A DNA stretch of 64,000 nt from Planctomycetia bacterium (GTDB lineage Bacteria; Planctomycetota; Planctomycetia; Pirellulales; UBA1268): the NCBI GenBank assembly GCA_026401035.1, contig JAPLNR010000054.1, positions 62,001 to 126,000 of the forward strand, given 5' to 3'. The translations under genes and the position numbers were made by a program. The notes below the pieces were generated by a model. It ran no database searches. It saw only the letters and a program-made list of their open reading frames with translations, and had not been told where the DNA came from. The first letter of the stretch is position 1; each line of letters begins with the position of its first letter. Shown here one piece after another: positions 57,759-64,000 of the stretch.

Positions 57759-57922
57759 GGGCGGCGGCTCCGAACGGGGGCGGTGAACGTGGAAGCGAGC
57801 GGGAAAATAGCGGCCACCCCAGGCCCCCTCAAGGCCATTCCGAGTCTGTCAGTGGTGTGGCGTTGGCTCACATGCCGTATTGCTCGCCGGCGGTGACATG
57901 CTCGGAGCCGCGGAAATTGCTA

Positions 57923-57980
57923 CAGGAGGCTCGTGGGCGATTGCGAATCGTCCGTGAGTCGCAATTGTCTGCGTCTCCTG
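57923..57980. other. Possible structured RNA hairpin in a 299-bp spacer
   Basis: Nested complementary arms: CAGGAG (57923) with CTCCTG (57975), and ATTGCGA (57940) with TCGCAAT (57959). It lies in 57759-58057, which has no recognisable gene. It may be an RNA fold or decayed DNA. Confidence 0.3.
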
Positions 57981-58033
57981 CGCGTGCCCCCGACCGACTC
58001 CTCAGCATCGGGAGTTGCTGGTGCCGTAAGTAG

Positions 58034-58051
58034 GACAGGCTTCAGCCTGTC
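58034..58051. repeat. Dispersed palindrome GACAGGCTTCAGCCTGTC, copy 4
   Basis: Identical to the copies at 1953 and 54236, and with the 54236 copy it shares the longer context AAGTAGGACAGG. It ends six bases before the serpin stop at 58058, so it is beyond the 3' end of that gene. Confidence 0.7.
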
Positions 58052-58057
58052 GGAGCT

Positions 58058-59299
58058 TCAGCCGCGGGGATCGCGGACGGTGCCGGCAAACAGGATCGTG
58101 CCCGTCGCCCGCTCGATGATCGCCCACGCAAACGGCCGGTCGGCCCGCACCACGAGCGGCGGTTCGGTCGGGGGAGCCGCGCTTCGCACGCCGATGGCGA
58201 CTCCCGTCGCCGCGGCCGCCTCAGTGCCCTCTTCAGTGACGTCGACGAAACCTTCGTGCACGACCGCCGACACGACGAGATCCCGAGTGCCGTCGATGCC
58301 GGAGAAGTCGGCAAGCCCGCCTTCGAAGGCCTGCTTCATGCCCATCGCCATCAGCGGCTCCTTGAGCGACAAGGGCCGGCGGGCGGTCCACCGTGGCAGC
58401 GCGAGCTCCACCGGCCGCGACTGCAGTGACTTTGTGCCGTTCACGGTCCACTTGTCGCGCCAGTGGCTGTCGAACCCTGCGACCACCTGGTCGAGGCCGT
58501 CGGCCTCGTCGGGCACGGCGACGAGCATCGCCAGCCGGTTGCCCGCGTAGGGAATCTCGCAGGCGGTGACCGGATGACCAGCGACGGTCACCTTGCCGGC
58601 GGTCAGCCTGCCTGAGCGATGCATGAACGGCACTTCCGCCATCTGCCCTCCACGGAGCATGAACGGCTCGGGCCGCGTCGCACTCTTGTCAAACGGCTCG
58701 GCCCACGGGGCCTTGAAATAGAGGGCATTGGTCAGCACCATCCGCGTGAGTGGATCGATCGTGCCCGACTTCATCAGTTCGACGATCCTGCCCTCCGTGT
58801 TGTCGCTCACCCACTTGTTCACCTCCGCCCGCGCGGCCTCTGAGGCGCCGGCGAAATCGACCTCGCCGGGGGCCGCGTTGTGCCGCTCCTGGAGCAGCGT
58901 GGTGAACGCCGGATCGAGCGGCTTGCCCCGCTGCACCCAGAGCCGGTTGGCCCGCTCGAGCGTGACGAATTGTCCCTTGGCGATCTTGAATGTGCTCCGC
59001 AGCGACTCGACGGCGGCAGCCAACTGCTCGCGGTCGTCGGGCATACCGAGCACGCCGGCGATTTCCGCCGCCGTGCCGCCGCGGGCGCCGGCGTGGGTCA
59101 TGGCCAGTGCTCCCCAGACGCTTGCCGGCGAGAGGATCACGTTGCCGTCACCGGCCGTCCGCACGAGGTCCCAGGCCATCTTGGCGATCCCCTCCGACAC
59201 CTCGGTGCCAGAGGTGGGGTCCGCGGCGCGAACATCAGTTCGCCAGGCGTGGGGGAAGGCACACGCAATCAACACGGCGACGACACACAAACGCTTCAT
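58058..59299 (-). CDS. Secreted serpin
   Basis: 413 residues. Signal peptide about 1-25 (LCVVAVLIACAFPHAW), start fixed by AAGGAG nine bases upstream. Serpin landmarks: NVILSPASVWGALAMTHAGA, RMVLTNALYFKAPWAEPFD, then the reactive-loop hinge EEGTEAAAATGV followed by about 15 exposed residues, and RPFAWAIIERATGTILFAGTV at the end. Small residues throughout the hinge (positions P15-P9) mark an inhibitory serpin, able to trap a protease. The protease it targets is unknown; defence against foreign or own secreted proteases is the usual idea. Confidence 0.92.
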   Translation of the reverse strand: MKRLCVVAVLIACAFPHAWRTDVRAADPTSGTEVSEGIAKMAWDLVRTAGDGNVILSPASVWGALAMTHAGARGGTAAEIAGVLGMPDDREQLAAAVESLRSTFKIAKGQFVTLERANRLWVQRGKPLDPAFTTLLQERHNAAPGEVDFAGASEAARAEVNKWVSDNTEGRIVELMKSGTIDPLTRMVLTNALYFKAPWAEPFDKSATRPEPFMLRGGQMAEVPFMHRSGRLTAGKVTVAGHPVTACEIPYAGNRLAMLVAVPDEADGLDQVVAGFDSHWRDKWTVNGTKSLQSRPVELALPRWTARRPLSLKEPLMAMGMKQAFEGGLADFSGIDGTRDLVVSAVVHEGFVDVTEEGTEAAAATGVAIGVRSAAPPTEPPLVVRADRPFAWAIIERATGTILFAGTVRDPRG

Positions 59300-59342
59300 G
59301 GCACTCTCCTTCAATGACGCTCACTCGACCGTTTGCGGGGCT

Positions 59343-59453
59343 GTCTGCTCGAGCATGCCGGCGATCCGGCGACCCGGCGCGGTCATCGACAGCGTAGCGA
59401 GTTTTGCCACCGGCACCCAAGCGCGATTCGCTGCGGTTCGTCCGGCCCGGGCG
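59343..59453 (-). pseudogene. Duplicated 3' fragment of mutY
   Basis: 106 of 111 bases are identical to 61326-61436, which encodes the last residues of the intact MutY (ANRAWVPVAKLATL, APGRRIAGMLEQT). Same strand, about 2 kb from the source. Only the tail was copied; upstream sequence is unrelated. Confidence 0.88.
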
Positions 59454-59873
59454 CAAGGAGAAACCCGACCGTTTCCGTCGCTTCCGCTTCGGGCTCGGCG
59501 ACCTCCCGCCGTTCCGCTGAGCGGCTCGTGAGCCACCTGTGGAACCGCCCGGACTTCTGGGGGCGGCTCACGGAACGCCTGCCTTTCCCCCTGCAGGATC
59601 TTCCGGATCGGCCCTGGCTCGCGGACAGGAAGTCCGCCGCAACCGGAGGTTGCCAACAGTGCGAAGGCCAGGGATGGTTTCGCACTGGTAAAACAGTCTG
59701 AACGCGATCAGCCGGATGTCGCCGCCGCACGCTCTCGGTGAGCGTGGCCAGATCAGCTTGGGTGATCGGCCGCACCGGCAGGAACACCGGTGGGGCGTCG
59801 CACGCGGGCCGGTGCTGGGGCCATTCAGGAGCAGGACGGAGGCGCTACAGGCGAAGAGGGAGTGGCTGGCAAA
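59454..59873. other. 420-bp region without a supported gene
   Basis: Plus-strand frames read HLWNRPDFWGRLTERLPFPL with a CxxC pair (GCQQCEGQGW), stop near 59702, and then HRWGVARGPVLGPFRSRTEA. Both look like protein fragments but neither has a start or a family I recognise. They may be further scars. Confidence 0.3.
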
Positions 59874-60728
59874 CTACCGCCAGTTCCGGAATGGCTCGTA
59901 GATGCGAAACGCGAAGAATAGTTCGCTGGCACTGAATGCGGATCCAACGACCTCGCTTCCTACAGGCGGTCCGGGAACATAGGAGATCGCCGCGGTCGAA
60001 GTACCATTGGCGATCTGAAAGAAGCGGTATCCGATGTCAAGGGTGATGCGCTCGGTGATCGCATAGGCAGTGCCACCACCAGCCTGCCATGCAAACGCAC
60101 TCACATGCGGCGACGTCTCAATCTGATAATTGTCTGCCGGATTGAATTTCTGGTACGAGAACCGGTATCCACCAGCCCCAATGCCTCCGCCGACGTACAT
60201 GGTCCACCTATCGGTGAGTTCATAGTCCCGCCAAAGGTTGACCATCGTTGACCAGCCGTTTTTCGCTGTCGTCGTGAAGAGATACGTTTCCGGGCCTACA
60301 ACTGAGTCAAACGTACTCGTGCGGTTGCTGACGAGGTTGTTCCGGCCACGGCCTTCGAACTCAACCCGCCAATCGCGGTCGAGCGCTTCGAAGGCAAAGC
60401 CGATGGCACCGCCCGCAGTAAAAAGCGACTGGTTGGCGGCAGGACTGGGCGATGGGTCACCGGTGCCGTTACCGTTCGGCCCGAGGGGTGTGCCGAGCGT
60501 AGCGAAGGAGTCGCCCACGATGCCTGCGATGTACAGACGTCGGGTATTTCTATTGCCACGGAAGAAACTGACCGGCTCGATCAGGTCGTTGAACGCCGCA
60601 TCGTCGCACGACTGCTGAAGATCAATCGGCAGACCGAAGTCATCAATGCTTTGGCCGACATCATTGACTGCGTAGGCTCGGGCGACGGAGGCACACAACA
60701 CCGCAGCAGCCAAGAGCAGCCTACGCAT
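59874..60728 (-). CDS. Outer-membrane beta-barrel protein
   Basis: 284 residues. Signal peptide about 1-21 (LLLAAAVLCASVARAYAV), start at the ATG with GGAGG seven bases before it. Barrel strands alternate (DWRVEFEGRGRNNLV, WTMYVGGGIGAGGYRFSYQ, AWQAGGGTAYAITERITLDIGYRFF), and the last strand is SELFFAFRIYEPFRNWR. No Cys clusters, unlike the barrel at 2424. It is probably a porin-like or structural outer-membrane protein. Confidence 0.75.
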   Translation of the reverse strand: MRRLLLAAAVLCASVARAYAVNDVGQSIDDFGLPIDLQQSCDDAAFNDLIEPVSFFRGNRNTRRLYIAGIVGDSFATLGTPLGPNGNGTGDPSPSPAANQSLFTAGGAIGFAFEALDRDWRVEFEGRGRNNLVSNRTSTFDSVVGPETYLFTTTAKNGWSTMVNLWRDYELTDRWTMYVGGGIGAGGYRFSYQKFNPADNYQIETSPHVSAFAWQAGGGTAYAITERITLDIGYRFFQIANGTSTAAISYVPGPPVGSEVVGSAFSASELFFAFRIYEPFRNWR

Positions 60729-60899
60729 CACCGAGCCTCCCTGCCGAGTTACCCCATCGAGACGTACCCGTTAATCGTCAGGATCGGAAAGGCGAGTGTG
60801 ATTCGTTGCGCGGCCATGGGGGGCGTTCGCCATTGCCCTCATCTTTGTTTTCAAGAGTTGTCCCGCCAGTCGGCACAAACTGCCTGTCCGCGTAGGCCT

Positions 60900-60941
60900 A
60901 AGGATAGCCCGGTCAATGGCACTTCCGCACCGGTCTTCCGG
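60900..60941. repeat. 42-bp dispersed intergenic repeat, copy 2
   Basis: 37 of 42 matches to 22217-22258. It lies in the 587-bp spacer 60729-61315 upstream of the barrel gene and downstream of mutY, where no gene was recognised. Confidence 0.6.
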
Positions 60942-61238
60942 CTGACGGACTGCCCTTGAGCAGCGAGATTGGGCGTTTCGGCCGTCCGGAGGCGGTTCGC
61001 CCAAACGCCGCGCATTCTCCTGTGGTGGCGTTTTTCTCGCGTCGGCGCAGACCGCGTCCCAGTCGGGCCGCTCACCCCTGGCCGCATGGACGTTCGCGAG
61101 CGGCCCGGGCCGTGGGCGGAAGTCCACGCGGCCAAGAACCGCGTCCGCCTTTTGACGTCCTTTGTCCGTGCGGTGAATCGACGGTATAATCGACGCACGA
61201 GATGCGGCGATTATGGCTTTCATCCACGCAAGCGGACT

Positions 61239-61261
61239 GAAAAGGGGACGCAGCTCTTTTC
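61239..61261. repeat. REP-like hairpin
   Basis: GAAAAGGGGACGCAGCTCTTTTC: 6-bp outer arms around AGGGGACGCAGCTC. The AAAGGGGAC..CTCTTTT layout is like the repeats that accompany REP-associated transposases in many bacteria. No such transposase is seen here. Confidence 0.4.
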
Positions 61262-61315
61262 GCGACCCAAAGCACCGTCCCATCGATTTTAGACGGGGGG
61301 TCGGCGCCGCGAGGA

Positions 61316-62386
61316 TCAGCGGGACGTCTGTTCGAGCATGCCGGCGATCCGGCGACCCGGCGCGGTCATCGCGAGCGTGGCGAGTTTTGCCACCGGCACC
61401 CAAGCGCGATTCGCCGCGGTTCGTCCGGCCCGGGCGGCGGCACATTCGACGATTTCAAGCGTGATTTTATGGTGCGTGACGGTGTGGGTGATCCTGCCCA
61501 GCCGCCGCGGTTTGCCGCAGCCGAGCGGCGCGAGGGCCTGCGATGTCGCCCGCCGCGGAAAATCCCAGAGGCCCGCCCACCATTCCTCCGGGCCGCGCCG
61601 CTCGACGAGCACGCGGCCGCCGCGCCAGACGACGACCGCCGTTTCGCGGAGCTGCTTCGTCTCGCGCCTCGCGGCCTTCATGGGAATCGTCGCGGTGCGG
61701 TTGGTCTGATTCGCCACGCAGCACGCCGCGAGCGGGCAGGCCGTGCAGAGCGGCCGCTCGGGCGTACAGACAAGTGCGCCCAGATCCATGACCGCCTGGT
61801 TGAACCGTCCCGGCGCGGTCTTCGGCACGAGCCGTTCCGCGATCTCCCAGATCGGCGTATCGCCGCTGGGCCCGTCGAGCCGCTTGGCATGGCCCGCGAG
61901 CCGGGCGATCACGCGGCGGGAGTTGGCCTCCACGATTGGCGCCGGCACGTCGAACGCGATCGACGCAATCGCGCCGGCGGTGTAGCGGCCGATGCCGGGC
62001 AGACTGCGAAGCCCGTCGACCGTGTGTGGAAACCTGCCGCCATGCTCCGCCAGGAGCTGCTTGGCCGCTGCATGGAGCTGCCGCGCGCGGCGGTAGTAGC
62101 CGAGGCCCTCCCAGAGCCGCAGCACATCGTGCTCTTCGGCCTGCGCGAGCGCCTGCACGTCGGGAAACGCGGCGATGAACCGCACGAAGAAATCCTTCAC
62201 CCGCTCGACCTGCGTCTGCTGGAGCATGATCTCGCTCACCCAAACGCGGTAGGGATCGCGAGACCGCCGCCAGGGCAGGTCGCGCCGCGCGCGGGCATAC
62301 CAGGCGAGCAGCGGCCGCGCGATTTGCCGGGAAGAGGGAATCCCTGCAGCCTTCACGTTGCCCTTTGGCACAGCGGCCCCTTGCAA
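61316..62386 (-). CDS. mutY: A/G-specific adenine glycosylase
   Basis: 356 residues. Base-excision repair enzyme that removes adenine paired with 8-oxoguanine. Order: helix with catalytic Glu (VSEIMLQQTQVERV), the helix-hairpin-helix LRSLPGIGRYTAGAIASIAF, VEANSRRVIARL where E. coli has LDGNVKRVLAR, the 4Fe-4S cluster C-x6-C-x2-C-x5-C (CTPERPLCTACPLAACC), and a NUDIX-like C-terminal domain (GGRVLVERRGPEEWWAGLWDFP). The start given is a TTG; GTG codons at 62371 and 62356 are good alternatives. The 3' end was copied to 59343. Confidence 0.93.
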   Translation of the reverse strand: MQGAAVPKGNVKAAGIPSSRQIARPLLAWYARARRDLPWRRSRDPYRVWVSEIMLQQTQVERVKDFFVRFIAAFPDVQALAQAEEHDVLRLWEGLGYYRRARQLHAAAKQLLAEHGGRFPHTVDGLRSLPGIGRYTAGAIASIAFDVPAPIVEANSRRVIARLAGHAKRLDGPSGDTPIWEIAERLVPKTAPGRFNQAVMDLGALVCTPERPLCTACPLAACCVANQTNRTATIPMKAARRETKQLRETAVVVWRGGRVLVERRGPEEWWAGLWDFPRRATSQALAPLGCGKPRRLGRITHTVTHHKITLEIVECAAARAGRTAANRAWVPVAKLATLAMTAPGRRIAGMLEQTSR

Positions 62387-62455
62387 TCGGGTTTTTGTTC
62401 CGTTCCAACAACCTGAGGAGTGTAGCGTTCGTCTCCCGTTTTCAGCCCGGCATCA

Positions 62456-62965
62456 ATGGCAGAGAAACTTCAACTCAAGCAGCAGCAGCCGCCCGCGGGC
62501 AGCGGCTGGGAATTCGTGCAGCCGCGGTGTGCCCGCAAGCGGCGCGACGACATCGCCGAGGTGGAGGCGATGGTGGAGGCGGGCGAGACGGAGATCGCGC
62601 GGGACGAACTGGTCTGGCTCCTTTCCGAGTGCCCCGATTTTCTCGAGGCCCACGTGCACCTCGGCCTGATCGCGTTGGAGGAGAACGATCCCAAGCTGGC
62701 CCGCGGCCACTTCGGCCGGGCCTACGAGCTCTGCCTCAAGACGCTCGAGGCGGCCGGCAACCCGCAGCCGCTGCCCTACTCGCTGCCCGGCAATCATCCA
62801 TTCTATGAGGCCGCGAAGGGGCTCGTGCACTGCCTGCTCGAGACGGGCCGCCAGCCGATGGCGCGGGACATTTGCCGGCGGATCGCAGTTTTCGATTCAT
62901 CCGATCCGCTCGGCATCCAGCGGCTCGTGGCCGCCGCCGGCAAGCCGCAGGAACGCCAGCCATGA
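62456..62965 (+). CDS. Small TPR protein
   Basis: 169 residues, no signal peptide. Two or three TPR-like helix pairs: AEVEAMVEAGETEIARDELVWLLSECPDFLEAHVHLGLIAL and EENDPKLARGHFGRAYELCL, then AKGLVHCLLETGRQPMARDI. It is a probable cytoplasmic protein-binding scaffold. It overlaps tmk by four bases (ATGA), so it is co-translated with it. Divergent from mutY. Function unknown. Confidence 0.75.
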   Translation: MAEKLQLKQQQPPAGSGWEFVQPRCARKRRDDIAEVEAMVEAGETEIARDELVWLLSECPDFLEAHVHLGLIALEENDPKLARGHFGRAYELCLKTLEAAGNPQPLPYSLPGNHPFYEAAKGLVHCLLETGRQPMARDICRRIAVFDSSDPLGIQRLVAAAGKPQERQP

Positions 62966-63603
62966 GCGACGATCGCGCGACAGGGGGCCGCTTCCTCACG
63001 CTCGAGGGCATCGACGGCGCGGGCAAGAGCTCGCAGATCGCGGCGCTCGCCGCCTGGCTGGGCCGGCAGGGCCGCGAAGTCGTCACCTGCCGCGATCCCG
63101 GTTCGACGGCGGCCGGTGATGCGATCCGCGGGATCCTTCTCGACAGGCATGAGATTCACCTCGCCGCCACCGCCGAGATGTTTCTCTACATGGCCGCGCG
63201 GGCGCAGCTTGTCGGCGAGGTGATCCGTCCGGCACTCGACCGCGGTGCCTGGGTCGTTTCCGACCGCTACGTGCTTTCGAACATCGTCTACCAGGGGCAT
63301 GCCGGCGGCCTCGATCCCGACGTGATCCGCGGCGTGGCCGAGGTGGCCACGGGCGGGCTCATGCCGGATCTCGTGCTCGTGCTCGACGTCGATCTCGAGA
63401 CAGCGGCGCGGCGGCTCGCCCGGCCGCTCGACAAGCTGGAGAATCGCGGCGACGGGTTTCGCCGCCGGCTGCACGACGGATACCATGCCGAGGCGGCGCG
63501 GAGCCCCGACCGCATCCGCCTCGTCGACGCCACCGGCGGCATCGACGACGTGGCCACGCGAATCCGCGACGTGGTGACCAAACGCTTTTCCGAACTGGCC
63601 TGA
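62962..63603 (+). CDS. tmk: Thymidylate kinase
   Basis: 213 residues. Phosphorylates dTMP to dTDP with ATP. P-loop LEGIDGAGKSSQ (about residues 14-25), the DR(Y) motif VVSDRYVLSNIVYQG, and the late helix with the LID-side basic residues (DKLENRGDGFRRRLHDGY). The start overlaps the TPR gene stop (ATGA). A holB start follows 22 bases after the stop, the usual tmk-holB neighbourhood. Confidence 0.95.
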   Translation: MSDDRATGGRFLTLEGIDGAGKSSQIAALAAWLGRQGREVVTCRDPGSTAAGDAIRGILLDRHEIHLAATAEMFLYMAARAQLVGEVIRPALDRGAWVVSDRYVLSNIVYQGHAGGLDPDVIRGVAEVATGGLMPDLVLVLDVDLETAARRLARPLDKLENRGDGFRRRLHDGYHAEAARSPDRIRLVDATGGIDDVATRIRDVVTKRFSELA

Positions 63604-63624
63604 CATGAGCTGGCGGAGGCCGAT

Positions 63625-64000
63625 GTGAGTTGGCAAGGAATCGAGGGACACGACGCCGTTGTCGACGCCTTCGTCGGTGCGCAGGCCCGCAACCGCGTCG
63701 CCGGATCGTATCTCTTCATCGGCCCCGCGGGCGTCGGCAAGGCGACCTTCGCCCGCAAGCTCGCCAAGGCGCTCGTCTGCGCGGCCCCGCGTCCGGGGCT
63801 CGTGCCGTGCGAGTCTTGTGCGTCGTGCGTGCAGGCCGAGGCGGGCAGCCATCCCGATATCGATGTCGTGCAGAAGCCCGAGGACCGCGCGACGATCCCG
63901 CTCGACACCTTCATTGGCGATGCCGACCATCGCATGCGGGAAGGGCTCTGCTGGCGAATCCTGCTGCGGCCGGCGCTCGGTGGTCGGAAGGTGGCGATCA
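63625..64000 (+). CDS. holB: DNA polymerase III delta' subunit, N-terminal part (cut by window end)
   Basis: 125 codons visible. GTG start with GGAGG six bases upstream; reads SWQGIEGHDAVVDAFVGAQA, then Walker A FIGPAGVGKATFARKLAKAL, a CESCASC half of the zinc site, and HPDIDVVQKPEDRATIPLD, all typical of delta'. It loads the sliding clamp with tau/gamma and delta. No internal break is seen up to base 64000; the rest lies outside the window. Confidence 0.88.
   Translation, partial: MSWQGIEGHDAVVDAFVGAQARNRVAGSYLFIGPAGVGKATFARKLAKALVCAAPRPGLVPCESCASCVQAEAGSHPDIDVVQKPEDRATIPLDTFIGDADHRMREGLCWRILLRPALGGRKVAI

Overview
The window looks like chromosome from a planctomycete, probably of the Pirellulales type. 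It is GC-rich and carries several families typical of that phylum: a giant DUF11-repeat protein with a LEPR-XLL-like N-terminus, a DUF1559 pseudopilin-like protein followed by a small lipoprotein, a PEP-CTERM beta-strand-repeat protein, a sulfatase, ThuA/DUF1080, a PA14 plus multi-CxxCH cytochrome protein, BBP7-like outer-membrane barrels, and a DUF4956/CotH locus. No rRNA, tRNA, CRISPR array or intact transposase was recognised.

Layout. 0-3.6 kb: prolyl oligopeptidase (cut by the window edge), a ThuA scar and an outer-membrane barrel. 3.8-13.3 kb: one minus-strand gene for a 3166-residue secreted repeat protein. 13.5-22.1 kb: a surface-glycan cluster with two paralogous sulfotransferases at its borders, two FkbM methyltransferases, a class I methyltransferase and two GT4 glycosyltransferases, plus broken pieces of nnrE, gmd, a methyltransferase and a glycosyltransferase. 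22.4-27.6 kb: small secreted proteins, a frameshifted Gly/Pro-rich TPR gene coupled to an NTF2-like gene, and an AraC regulator. 27.6-29.2 kb: a nucleotidyltransferase between 65-bp direct repeats, then a vapBC pair. 29.3-33.2 kb: a sulfatase fused to a GxGYxYP domain. 33.3-40.9 kb: a sensor kinase/LuxR regulator operon divergent from a PEP-CTERM surface protein, DUF1559 protein and lipoprotein. 41.3-45.8 kb: a five-CxxCH/PA14 protein and a propeller-like partner. 46.2-49.0 kb: Fic protein, a decayed DUF4956-CotH fusion and a frameshifted DUF4258/DUF2283 pair. 49.1-64 kb: DUF2256, cstA, a thioredoxin-reductase-like enzyme, a Cys-rich secreted protein, a DUF5671-like membrane protein, carA, ThuA-DUF1080, LssY_C, a serpin, an outer-membrane protein, mutY, a TPR protein, tmk and the start of holB.

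Themes. Much of the window concerns the cell surface and glycans: sulfated and methylated polysaccharide synthesis, desulfation and hydrolysis, sugar modification, adhesion and surface sensing. The region is also rich in gene scars: at least nine truncated, frameshifted or fused remnants, including a fic fragment with an internal deletion (intact fic is 5 kb away) and a 111-bp copy of the mutY 3' end 2 kb from mutY. Short palindromes of the form GACAGGCTTCAGCCTGTC lie just beyond gene 3' ends at several places and probably act as dispersed terminator-like elements.
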